Source: Chitinophagales bacterium | GTDB lineage: Bacteria > Bacteroidota > Bacteroidia > Chitinophagales > Chitinophagaceae | Length of the DNA: 64,000 bases | Reading direction: 5' to 3' | Assembly: GCA_015655015.1 (NCBI GenBank) | Contig: JAATFV010000116.1 | Location: 1-64,000, forward strand | Shown: piece after piece, positions 16,175-24,478 of the stretch | Numbering within the stretch: position 1 is the first letter of the stretch | How the letters are laid out: each line of letters begins with the position of its first letter | The notes under the pieces: generated by a model | The model's database searches: none | What the model was told of the DNA's origin: nothing | The model's input: only the letters and a program-made list of their open reading frames with translations | Program-made: the position numbers and the translations under genes

Positions 16175-16927
16175 ATGAAAAAATTAGACAACAAAGTCGC
16201 TGTGATCACAGGTGGTAACAGTGGAATAGGACTGGCAACGGCAAGATTATTGGCGGAACAGGGCGCCAAAGTAGCCGTAACAGGCCGTAACCCGGCATCT
16301 TTGAAATCGGCGGCAGTTTCGATCGGTCAGGGCGCTATCGGCATCGTAGCGGATGTCTCGGATCTGAACAGCATTGAGCATTCCTATAAAGAGGTCATTG
16401 AAAAGTTTGGTAAGATCGATGTGCTCATCGTCAATGCAGGCATAGCCATCTCAAGTCCCCTGGCTGACTTCAGCGAGGAACAATTCGATCAGGTCAGCGA
16501 TATCAATTTCAAGGGGACCTTCTTTTCCGTCAAGCTCGCACTGCCTTATCTCAATGACGGCGCTTCCATTATCCTGACATCCAGCGCCACCAATGAAAAA
16601 GGTTTTGCCGGTTATGCAGCTTATGCGGCCACCAAGGCAGCGATCCGATCATTAGCCAGGAGCTTCTCGTCAGAATTAATGGACCGCAATATCCGCGTCA
16701 ACGTGTTATCGCCCGGCGCGATCGACACGCCAATCTATGGCAGGAACGGCCGTTCCAAAGAAGAGGTGGATGGCGTAAAAGATTACATGGCGAATCACAT
16801 GATCCCCGCCAAACGTTTGGGTGCTTCCGAAGAAGTCGCCGAGGGGTTTCTATACCTGGCATCATCCGCTTCGAAATATATGATCGGGTCCGAGCTCGTC
16901 ATGGATGGCGGGGTGAAAACATTGTAA
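16175..16927 (+). CDS. Short-chain dehydrogenase/reductase (SDR)
   Basis: A 250-residue classical SDR with the NAD(P)-binding TGGNSGIGLATA, the structural NAGIA motif, the catalytic Ser in ILTSSAT, and the catalytic Tyr/Lys in YAAYAATKAA. The C-terminal GSELVMDGG is typical of SDRs with ketoreductase-like fold. An Arg in VTGRNP after the second strand suggests NADPH preference. It is transcribed away from the HxlR regulator, which probably represses it. The substrate is not evident; genes in this arrangement are often quinone or aldehyde detoxifiers. Confidence 0.9.
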   Translation: MKKLDNKVAVITGGNSGIGLATARLLAEQGAKVAVTGRNPASLKSAAVSIGQGAIGIVADVSDLNSIEHSYKEVIEKFGKIDVLIVNAGIAISSPLADFSEEQFDQVSDINFKGTFFSVKLALPYLNDGASIILTSSATNEKGFAGYAAYAATKAAIRSLARSFSSELMDRNIRVNVLSPGAIDTPIYGRNGRSKEEVDGVKDYMANHMIPAKRLGASEEVAEGFLYLASSASKYMIGSELVMDGGVKTL

Positions 16928-16955
16928 AGTGACGACATCCATCCTTTGAAAATAC

Positions 16956-16990
16956 CAAACGGGCTGACAACTATTGTTTCAGCCCGTTTG
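16956..16990. terminator. Convergent hairpin between SDR and AraC genes
   Basis: A 12-bp perfect stem (caaacgggctga at 16956-16967 with 16979-16990) and an 11-nt loop. The right arm contains the last codons and stop of the leftward AraC gene. No long T-run follows in either direction, so the terminator strength is doubtful. Confidence 0.55.
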
Positions 16991-17986
16991 ATGTATGATC
17001 CCTGCCGCCTCCAACGTATCCTTATACCGTTTAGGTTTCATTTGATGATGCTTCTCAAATAACCGCGTAAAATGGCTCAGGTTCGAAAAGCCGATATGAT
17101 AACCCACCTGCGAAACCGAAAAATTCCTTAATAGCTGCGCCGCCTCGTTCATTCTTTCCACCTGGTAATAATTATAAATACTGTCCCCGAAGATCTGACG
17201 AAAAAGCTGTTTCATCTTCGTCGAGCTCATTCCGATATTCCTCGCCAGATCGGAGAGCTGGGGCGGAGAGCTGAGATCGGCCAGAATGATCGCCCGCACC
17301 TGGTATATTTTGTCAACATCTTCCTGGTTAACAGACAGCAAGGCGCCTGCCTTCCGGGAAAACAGCCTGGTGAATAAAAAATAGATCAGCTCCTGCGCCT
17401 TGATCTGGTAAAGCAAAACAGGAAGTTTTGTCGCTTCATTGATCAGGCTGAGCTGTTTCAACGTTTGTTCCATTTCCCTTGTCATCCCCTCATGAAGGAG
17501 AAAGGAAGGATTATCCCGGATGATACCTTCCATGATAGCGCCCTCCTCCCCCGGCTGTAAGATATCCAGCAGCGACTGACGGGTAGTGACAATCACCATA
17601 AAATTGATTTCCTCACCGGCCGGGATCCTCATTTCCGCAAAGAAATTACTGGTCCCAAACTCCACTTCATACCCTTTGCCGGTGGTAAACAAGGATTCGG
17701 GCGCTTCCTCCTTCGACCGGGCAGACCTCCTCCGGCCATCGAATTTCATGGTCAGCACATCTGTTTCTCCTGATAGATGGCGTCTCAGGATCAGCTCCTG
17801 TTTTAACGTATAATGATGCAGGCACAAGGACAATCCATTGTCGAGATAGACTTCCTGGATAAACCCCTCCCCCAGCGTTTCAGGAAGGAACACCCGGTCA
17901 TTGGTCGCCTCCTTGTCAAAACGTTTGGCAAAAGCCGAGGTAAAGTGAAACCCCTTTTCAGCCCCGAATTCAAATACTGCTGCCAT
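16979..17986 (-). CDS. AraC-family transcriptional regulator
   Basis: A 335-residue regulator. The C-terminal third is a double helix-turn-helix (LSDLARNIGMSSTKMKQLFRQIFG, then YNYYQVERMNEAAQLL, VSQVGYHIGFSNLSHFTRLFEKHH, PKRYKD), the standard AraC/XylS layout. The N-terminal about 200 residues are a ligand/effector domain without a recognisable cupin motif. It is the distal gene after cupin, MDR and OYE genes on the same strand (38 bp from the OYE stop), and may control that redox set. The inducer is unknown. Confidence 0.9.
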   Translation of the reverse strand: MAAVFEFGAEKGFHFTSAFAKRFDKEATNDRVFLPETLGEGFIQEVYLDNGLSLCLHHYTLKQELILRRHLSGETDVLTMKFDGRRRSARSKEEAPESLFTTGKGYEVEFGTSNFFAEMRIPAGEEINFMVIVTTRQSLLDILQPGEEGAIMEGIIRDNPSFLLHEGMTREMEQTLKQLSLINEATKLPVLLYQIKAQELIYFLFTRLFSRKAGALLSVNQEDVDKIYQVRAIILADLSSPPQLSDLARNIGMSSTKMKQLFRQIFGDSIYNYYQVERMNEAAQLLRNFSVSQVGYHIGFSNLSHFTRLFEKHHQMKPKRYKDTLEAAGIIHQTG

Positions 17987-18023
17987 AAATAGTCAATTAT
18001 CCTGGCTAAAAGATAGTTCATTT

Positions 18024-19115
18024 TCATGAATGAACAGGCATTTCTCCAGCCATCTTCGCTTCAACCGGATAATCGACATAACCCTTCGCCCCTGGCGTAT
18101 ACAAGGTTGTAAAATCCGGCTGATTGAGAGCCTGTTTCCCTGCGATACGTTTATCCAGATCCGGGTTGGCCAAAAAGGATCTGCCAAAGGCAACCAGGTC
18201 TGTACGCCCGCTACTCAAGGCAGCTTCCGCCGTCTCCGGCGTAAATCCGTTACACTGAATGATCGTACCGGTAAAAGAGGTACGTATGGCTTCCAGGGTC
18301 TTTTGCTGTACCTGGGGCGACAAACCAATATGGACATACGTTATCCCGATCTTCTCCATCTCCTGTGCCAGGTAACGATAGGTTTCAAATACTTCCGGGT
18401 ACGGCTGCATATCACCCAGGGTATTATAAGGAGAGAGGCGGATCCCGACCTTTTCCTTTCCGATGCTGTCCGCTATATTCCTTGCCAGTTCTACCGCGAA
18501 TGCAGCGCGTCTTTCTATGCTGCCGCCGTATTCATCCGTGCGTGTATTGACATTCGGGTTCAGGAACTGTTCTATCAGGTACCCATTGGCGCCATGAAGC
18601 TCAACGCCGTCAAAGCCGGCTTCCATCGCATGCTGAGCTGCGACCACATGTCCCCTGATAACTTCCTTTACTCCTTCGGTAGTTAAAGCGGCCGGCGCAG
18701 AGTGATCCTGCAGCCCCCCTTTATCCGTGGAGATCTGGCCCGCCGCCCGGATCGAAGACGCGCCGACCAATACCTTCCCTTCCGGTAAATTATCTTTGTG
18801 ACCGATCCGCCCGGTATGCATCAATTGTAAAAAGAATCGACTGCCATTGGCATGTACCGCAGCCGTTACTTTCTTCCACCCTTCTACCTGGGCCTGGGAA
18901 AATACTCCTGGTATACGCGGATAACCGAGCGCCTCCGGTAAGGGCGCTGTACCTTCCGTGATGATCAGTCCTGCCCCCGATCGCTGGCCATAATATTCGG
19001 CCATCAGGTCATTAGGTATATTACCGATAGCCCTGCTGCGGGTCATGGGAGCCATCACCAGGTGATTTTTAAGATGGAGTGCTCCTTTTGTGTAAGATGA
19101 TAAAAGAATATTCAT
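18024..19115 (-). CDS. Old Yellow Enzyme-family alkene reductase (FMN)
   Basis: A 363-residue FMN-dependent ene-reductase. The TIM-barrel blocks are characteristic: LVMAPMTRSRA, the RSGAGLIITEGT segment, FLQLMHTGRIGH, the AAQHAMEAGFDGVELHGANGYL helix/strand carrying the active-site His/Asn region, then FLNPNVNTRTDEYGGS and IERR. The C-terminal phosphate-binding LVAFGRSFLANPDL is present. It reduces activated C=C bonds of enones, quinones or nitro compounds with NAD(P)H. It is co-oriented with, and 20 bp from, an MDR quinone-reductase-like gene, which together suggests electrophile detoxification. Confidence 0.93.
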   Translation of the reverse strand: MNILLSSYTKGALHLKNHLVMAPMTRSRAIGNIPNDLMAEYYGQRSGAGLIITEGTAPLPEALGYPRIPGVFSQAQVEGWKKVTAAVHANGSRFFLQLMHTGRIGHKDNLPEGKVLVGASSIRAAGQISTDKGGLQDHSAPAALTTEGVKEVIRGHVVAAQHAMEAGFDGVELHGANGYLIEQFLNPNVNTRTDEYGGSIERRAAFAVELARNIADSIGKEKVGIRLSPYNTLGDMQPYPEVFETYRYLAQEMEKIGITYVHIGLSPQVQQKTLEAIRTSFTGTIIQCNGFTPETAEAALSSGRTDLVAFGRSFLANPDLDKRIAGKQALNQPDFTTLYTPGAKGYVDYPVEAKMAGEMPVHS

Positions 19116-19135
19116 AATTTAATTTTTAAAATGGG

Positions 19136-20077
19136 TTATTGTACGCGCAGAACGATCCGTCCGTTCTTCTTTTCTCCTTTGGTGACCTGCTTTCCCTTCA
19201 GGTCGTTCCAGGCTTCCGCAGCCTGTTGTAGCGGATACACCGCTTTCATATTAATGGTCAGGGCGCCGCTGTCTATCAGTCCGGCAATACGTGAGAGGCC
19301 CTCATGGGAGGGCTCTAATTGAGCAAATACGGCCCGTATTTTAAAGGTTGCAGCCAGCTCTGCCGAGACCGGCTGATTGACCGAGATCAATATCCCGCCT
19401 TCTCTTATTACCTGGTAAGAACGCTGCTGCTGCTCACCTCCTACCAGGTCGATCACCGCATCCACCTTACTTACGATTGATTCAAAAGGTTCCCCTTTAT
19501 AATCAATGACCGTATCCGCACCTAATCCTTCCAAAAAGGTTTTATCGGCTGAAGAAGCTGTTACCAGCACCTTGAGGCCGGCCTTGCGGGCCATCTGCAC
19601 GGCATAGGTCCCCACGGCGCCGGCGCCCCCATGAATAAGGATCGTTTGACCTTTTTGCACTTTGGCATGCCGGAACAGAACCTGCTCCGCCGTTTCTGCC
19701 GATACCGGTACAGAAGCCGCTTCCGTGAAATCCAGGGTACGGGGCTTCAAAGCGATGACCTGAGGGTTCAGAACGATGTATTCCGCATAAGTCCCCCCGT
19801 CAAGACTGGCGCCATATACCTCATCCCCCGGTTTATACCCCTCCACCCGGGCGCCGACGCCTTCGATCACCCCTGCAACATCATATCCCGGGATCCAGGG
19901 AAATTTTAAAGGAAAGACATTCTTAAAGGCTCCCGCCGCCTTTCCGATATCGACATGGTTAACGGCTGTCGCATGAATTTTGATCAGCACCTGCTCTTCT
20001 GAAGGTCTCGGTGTGATCGTATCCAGGAAACGCAGCTCTTCAGCCGGTCCATAATTATTTAAAATGATTGCTTTCAT
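19136..20077 (-). CDS. Zinc-independent MDR oxidoreductase (quinone/enoyl reductase-like)
   Basis: A 313-residue medium-chain dehydrogenase/reductase. The N-terminal GroES-like domain has VLIKIHATAVNHVDIGKAAG and WIPGYDVAGVIEGVGARV but no catalytic zinc ligands at the usual Cys/His positions. The Rossmann half shows ILIHGGAGAVGTYAVQMARKAG and DTVIDYKGEPF. This matches NADPH:quinone reductase/enone reductase members. It precedes the OYE gene in one transcription unit and would provide a second route to reduce quinones or enones. Confidence 0.92.
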   Translation of the reverse strand: MKAIILNNYGPAEELRFLDTITPRPSEEQVLIKIHATAVNHVDIGKAAGAFKNVFPLKFPWIPGYDVAGVIEGVGARVEGYKPGDEVYGASLDGGTYAEYIVLNPQVIALKPRTLDFTEAASVPVSAETAEQVLFRHAKVQKGQTILIHGGAGAVGTYAVQMARKAGLKVLVTASSADKTFLEGLGADTVIDYKGEPFESIVSKVDAVIDLVGGEQQQRSYQVIREGGILISVNQPVSAELAATFKIRAVFAQLEPSHEGLSRIAGLIDSGALTINMKAVYPLQQAAEAWNDLKGKQVTKGEKKNGRIVLRVQ

Positions 20078-20134
20078 TGTTGTAGTTTAAACATAATGTA
20101 ATAAAGTCTTATCCCGGCTTACCCCGATCAGAAA

Positions 20135-20186
20135 TCACCCCGGATAATCCCGAACAGAAGTCATCACGGACAATCCCGAACAGAAG
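20135..20186. repeat. 26-bp tandem repeat next to the cupin stop codon
   Basis: Copies at 20135-20160 and 20161-20186, identical except near the left end. A degenerate third copy (20187 onward) is the 3' end of the leftward cupin gene itself, with GATGA/GGATGA at the stop in each. The array lies between the cupin and MDR genes. Confidence 0.8.
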
Positions 20187-20687
20187 TCATCCCAGGTAAT
20201 CAGGGGGAAAAAGCTTCTGCCCGTACTTTTCAACGATCGGCTGCATTTTTTTCATGGCCGCCTCGTCCATCGGCGGAGGGGAAAGGAACGATCCAACGGC
20301 AACCGGTTGGCCTATCTCCACGAAAAAGTCCTCCAGGCCGGAAGGAACAACCAGGCAAAGAAGGTGCGCTGTCTGATTGGTCTTATTCTTAAAGCAATGC
20401 ACAATGCCGCCTTTCGGAATACTGACAAAGGATCCCTTTTTAGCAGTATACGTCGACACTTCCGACTTCACCTCGATCTCTCCATCGATAACATAAAAGG
20501 ATTCCTGGAAATTCGCATGTGAATGAGGGCCTGGTCCACCGCCGGGAGGGATGAGCATATCAATGGCGGCAAAGGCGCCCCCCGTCTCTTTACCGGTGAT
20601 AAGAATGCGGTAGGTATCTCCGACGACCGACAGATTCTGTCCACCCTGCGGTCCTAATGTAATGGGGGGTACTTTTGAACTTTCCAT
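20187..20687 (-). CDS. Single-domain cupin protein
   Basis: A 166-residue cupin. Motif 1 is seen as GPGPHSHANFQESFYVIDGEIEV, with two His and the Glu able to bind a metal. Motif 2 is VSIPKGGIVHCFKN, with the third His. No signal peptide is present, so it should be cytoplasmic. Small stand-alone cupins of this type include dioxygenases, isomerases and ligand sensors, and the sequence does not say which. It is the first gene of the leftward set with MDR, OYE and AraC genes, although the 110-bp repeat-bearing gap to MDR makes joint transcription less certain. Confidence 0.85.
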   Translation of the reverse strand: MESSKVPPITLGPQGGQNLSVVGDTYRILITGKETGGAFAAIDMLIPPGGGPGPHSHANFQESFYVIDGEIEVKSEVSTYTAKKGSFVSIPKGGIVHCFKNKTNQTAHLLCLVVPSGLEDFFVEIGQPVAVGSFLSPPPMDEAAMKKMQPIVEKYGQKLFPPDYLG

Positions 20688-20853
20688 CCTGCGGGATCAT
20701 TTAATGAATAGTAAAGTTCGCGGAGTTGGATGGAGTAAAATAACCTGATGGGACGTAAAAATAGTCTGATCCGACGCAATTCAAGGCAACGCTAAAATCA
20801 CGTTTTGTCCGCTAAGATGGCCCTGGCGCACAATTTTCGTCGGTACGAAAGCA

Positions 20854-22542
20854 TCATCGCTTATTCCTGACCAAGGTCAGACGGTCTTCTTTATCGATCT
20901 TAAATATCACCTCTTCATTCCCGAACACATACCTCATCTCATCGTCCTTACCCAGTAAAGGCCGTATTTCACCCTCTACTGCCGGATCCAATACATCATC
21001 CGTTACGATCCACTTCCCTCCCGCGTTGCCGGATGGAATGATCCTGGTCCCCCCCTCGTATCGCATCTTTATGAGATCCGGCGCCAGCGCCGGGGATGTC
21101 ACCACAGTGATCCCTTTTTTTTCAACGAGATCCGCCACGTCTCCCAACGTGTTGGTGCTGATTTTCAACCCCGCCAAAAAAATAAGCTTCACCGTTTGAA
21201 GATGCTCCCTGGTTACCATCTGATCGAATTCCACCACGCCATTCATAGGCGCAAACGATTTATAAGGCGTTCCTAAAGGATAACTAAGCCAGGAAATGCC
21301 ATTTTCAGGAGTAGGAATGACGCCATGTGAGACCAGGTGCCAGATCTTCATCCAGCTCCTCGTCTCCGGAGTGGATAGTAAGGTCTTTGAACCAAAAAGC
21401 TGATCAGGAAAACCATTCTTTCCCGTAATTCCAAAATCAGTATCATCAAACCGGATAATGGCTATCTCTGGCTTCATATCCCTGAACGTATAATCTCTTC
21501 TGTTGTGCAGAAGATAGTCATGCGTGAACCAGCGCAGCGTCTTCCCATACTCGTTCAAAATAATTTTTTCCGAACCATTGTCGGTTACAGTCCGGTAGAG
21601 ACTTCCCTGGTAATTCAAATTTTCCACGTAAGCCCTGTCATTCCCTACCCAATAGCTATATATAAGATTATCCTTCAGCGCCTGCGGCGAATGCCCGGGA
21701 TACAGCGGAGAGTGACCGGGATACCCGGCAAACCATAGGTCAAGGCAGGTCCACAGCTCAGTATGATACTCAATGGCCGCCCCCATGGCGCAGGCAGCCC
21801 AGACAGGCGCCCAGCTTTCCTTTAATTGCTTGTACACAGGCGTCATTCCGGCCCTTGCAAAATTATGAAAGAGGACAGGGAACACATGCTCCATGGCAAT
21901 ATACCGGGTATGCAATCGCTTGACCCCATCTGCCAGCTGCCTGGCATTTTTGTAAATGAGCCGGTCGGCTTCTTCAAATGACTTCCCATTCGTTTCAGCC
22001 ATGAACGGCAGATCGACCTTCCTGCCATTTACGTGTATCCAATTCCGGTTCAGCTGCATATGAGCCGGTTCATCATACATGATGCCTTCAAAGGACGTAA
22101 ATTGATTCGCCTTGCTCAGCACAGCAGGCTTAAAATTGAACCGGTGCGTCTTACCCGGCCCCCGGAACCAGCTCCACCCGTCCGCATCGATAAATTCCAC
22201 GGCATTGTTCGCTATTTCGGTATTCAGAAGAAAGCTCATTTTATTCTTCTCAAATAAGGTCCCCATCTGTTCCATGAACAGGTCCTGCTCCTGTAACGTA
22301 GTCTGGGGGGAATAATGATGCACCAGGAACTGCACCCCCAATTCCTTCATGGGAGCGATCAGATCATACGGCACGGATCTCTCTCCCGTTGACTTATCTC
22401 CCGCATCATCCACACCGACCAGGAAATGCGGTTGATAAGAACGCAGGTTGGCGGTATCGGTCATTTGAGCGCTCACCGGACCAGCGATCATAAAGGAAAA
22501 AAAGACGCAAAGGACAGGAAGGGGATTGCAAACGTTCACCAT
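20854..22542 (-). CDS. Exported glycosidase-like protein of unassigned family
   Basis: From the ATG at 22542 the protein (about 562 aa) begins with a signal peptide (NPLPVLCVFFSFMIAGPVSAQ). In-frame ATG and TTG codons up to 22671 exist but would bury it. The first about 350 residues look like a TIM-barrel hydrolase, with repeated strand/acid patterns such as GIMYDEPAHMQL, YIAMEHVFPV and AAIEYHTELWTCLDLW. The last about 150 residues, with VKLIFLAGLKISTNTLGDVADL and GITVVTSPAL, resemble the amidotransferase-like domain that follows the barrel in GH42-type beta-galactosidases. I cannot assign a family. Residues YPGHSPLYPGHSP are a tandem heptad made by a 21-bp duplication. It directly follows SusD and is probably the enzyme of this SusCD unit. 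Confidence 0.7.
   Translation of the reverse strand: MVNVCNPLPVLCVFFSFMIAGPVSAQMTDTANLRSYQPHFLVGVDDAGDKSTGERSVPYDLIAPMKELGVQFLVHHYSPQTTLQEQDLFMEQMGTLFEKNKMSFLLNTEIANNAVEFIDADGWSWFRGPGKTHRFNFKPAVLSKANQFTSFEGIMYDEPAHMQLNRNWIHVNGRKVDLPFMAETNGKSFEEADRLIYKNARQLADGVKRLHTRYIAMEHVFPVLFHNFARAGMTPVYKQLKESWAPVWAACAMGAAIEYHTELWTCLDLWFAGYPGHSPLYPGHSPQALKDNLIYSYWVGNDRAYVENLNYQGSLYRTVTDNGSEKIILNEYGKTLRWFTHDYLLHNRRDYTFRDMKPEIAIIRFDDTDFGITGKNGFPDQLFGSKTLLSTPETRSWMKIWHLVSHGVIPTPENGISWLSYPLGTPYKSFAPMNGVVEFDQMVTREHLQTVKLIFLAGLKISTNTLGDVADLVEKKGITVVTSPALAPDLIKMRYEGGTRIIPSGNAGGKWIVTDDVLDPAVEGEIRPLLGKDDEMRYVFGNEEVIFKIDKEDRLTLVRNKR
21688..21729. repeat. 21-bp in-frame duplication
   Basis: Two copies with a 21-bp offset (shared core cccgggatac / accgggatac) encode YPGHSPL and YPGHSPQ in the glycosidase-like protein. 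Confidence 0.65.
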
Positions 22543-22667
22543 CCTCTTCAGCTTAATATTGGCCACCTGTTTTAATTTTAAGTGTAAATAATAGCCGGGC
22601 CCCAACCGGCCCGGCATCACGCGTTGGTAAATAAAACCAGGCATCTCAGCCTGAGAGTCTGTTAGAC

Positions 22668-24452
22668 TCAATAATCCGGGTTTTCCGCCAGGTTCGGGTT
22701 ATTGCCCGTCCTTGCAATAGTTATAGGTAAATAGTAATTACGATCATAAAATGCAGGTTTGGACACCGTTCCATCAACCTGGTTGATCACCTGCAGCTGG
22801 TACTTCCCGGTAGCAAAATCCTGAATATACCGCAACCCGGAAAAATCTTTCGAAAAGTCGGTAACAGCTGCCCTCCACCGTCGCTCGTCCCAATACCGGT
22901 GGCCTTCGAAAGCCAGCTCCACCTTCCTTTCATGACGGATCTTATCCCGGTCTATCCCCGTCAACGCAGCTACCCCTGCCCTGGCCCTGATCTGGTTAAC
23001 CGCACCCAACGCATCAGCGGTCCGCCCGAGCTCAAACGCAGCCTCCGCATAATTCAACAAGACCTCCCCGTAACGAAATACCTGCCAGTCCGTTCCCGAT
23101 GTGCCTGTTGCCTGCAATGGAGGCTTGGTCTCGTCTAAATATTTCATGACGCCAAAGCCAGACCCGCCTACAGACCAGGTTTGACTGCCCTTTGCCAGCA
23201 CGCCATTATACGATCCGTCAAGCTGAACCGTTCCATCGGACTTAATAATACCGTAATGAAAATCGATCACCCCTCCCTGCCACGCCGTATTTTGAGTGTA
23301 AATAGTGGCATAAAAACGCGGGTCTTTATTAGCCCATAGCTGATCCGTCGTCCAAAGCCCCTGCTGAATAGCATCTCTATCCAGCTTTCCCGGCGTTCCG
23401 TCAACATGCTCGAACTCCTCCGCCATTTCCAGGTATGGACCGTCCTGGTTGCCCGCCCCCCAGGCATTCGGACTTGGCGCCTCCAGAAAATCATAGATCC
23501 ACCCATTCCCGCCGGCAGCCGCATCCGTGGGAGCATACCGTTTCGCAAAGATCACCTCGGAATTATTCTTCTCAAGGAACAAATTCCTGAAGTTCTGCAC
23601 CTTATCAGCAGATTTGTTATACAACGTATAATTGCCGCTATTCATGATAGTAGCTGCTGCATCATAGGCCAGCTGATAATAAGCCGAAGACGCCGACCCA
23701 TCGATACCAACCAGCCCATCCAGCTTGACAGTGCCGAACTGCGCAATGCTTCCCGCATATAATGCAGCCCTGCATTTCAACGCGAGAGCGGTATATTTGG
23801 TAGGCCGACCATAATCGGCAGCAGTATTGGTCTCCGGCAGATCATTGGCGATGGCGTCCATTTCCGACAGGACAAAATCGTATACCTCTTTTTCCGTGTT
23901 GCGTTTGGGATACAGGCTGTCCTTAGGAGCATCTATCGCCTGCGCCTGGGTTATGAGCGGGACGCCTCCATAACGTTTCACCATGCTGAAGTAATTGAAG
24001 GCCCGCAGGAACCGTGCCTCCGCCGTACGCTCCTTTCTGAAAGCATCGTCAACAGGCGCCAACGGCACCCGCTGAATAAAAATATTCAATGCCCGGATAG
24101 CCGTATAGGAATTCTCCCACCATTCCAGCAGCCCCCCCGCGATCGTCAGGTTGCCAAACTTACAATTGTAGGCAGCGACCACCCACCAGTTAAGCTTGCA
24201 CTCATCGGTCACCTCATTGACAAGCACCGCCTCTTCCGAATTGTCCCCGTCTACCCAGGTACCATTGCCGGGCGTTTCATTCGTTAGAACATAGGTTTGG
24301 GCATAGACCTGTGTCAGATAGGCATCTACCAGCGCAGGATCGCTCCACACTGTATTATCTGAAATTATATTTAATGGCACCTTATCCAGGACACCCCTCT
24401 TACAGGAAGTAAAAATCAGTATGGAAATAAAGAATATGATTGTTGATCTCAT
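22668..24452 (-). CDS. SusD/RagB-family outer-membrane lipoprotein
   Basis: A 594-residue SusD homologue with the lipoprotein signal FISILIFTSC and the following KRGVLDKVPLNIISDNTVW. Internal blocks: RTAEARFLRAFNYFSMVKRYGGVPLI, YGRPTKYTALALKCRAALYAG, VFRYGEVLLNYAEAAFELG and IRHERKVELAFEGHRYWDERRW. It would bind the glycan on the cell surface together with the SusC encoded 26 bp upstream. The glycosidase-like gene follows on the same strand. Confidence 0.93.
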   Translation of the reverse strand: MRSTIIFFISILIFTSCKRGVLDKVPLNIISDNTVWSDPALVDAYLTQVYAQTYVLTNETPGNGTWVDGDNSEEAVLVNEVTDECKLNWWVVAAYNCKFGNLTIAGGLLEWWENSYTAIRALNIFIQRVPLAPVDDAFRKERTAEARFLRAFNYFSMVKRYGGVPLITQAQAIDAPKDSLYPKRNTEKEVYDFVLSEMDAIANDLPETNTAADYGRPTKYTALALKCRAALYAGSIAQFGTVKLDGLVGIDGSASSAYYQLAYDAAATIMNSGNYTLYNKSADKVQNFRNLFLEKNNSEVIFAKRYAPTDAAAGGNGWIYDFLEAPSPNAWGAGNQDGPYLEMAEEFEHVDGTPGKLDRDAIQQGLWTTDQLWANKDPRFYATIYTQNTAWQGGVIDFHYGIIKSDGTVQLDGSYNGVLAKGSQTWSVGGSGFGVMKYLDETKPPLQATGTSGTDWQVFRYGEVLLNYAEAAFELGRTADALGAVNQIRARAGVAALTGIDRDKIRHERKVELAFEGHRYWDERRWRAAVTDFSKDFSGLRYIQDFATGKYQLQVINQVDGTVSKPAFYDRNYYLPITIARTGNNPNLAENPDY

Positions 24453-24478
24453 GATGATTATTTTACAATGGAGAAATA

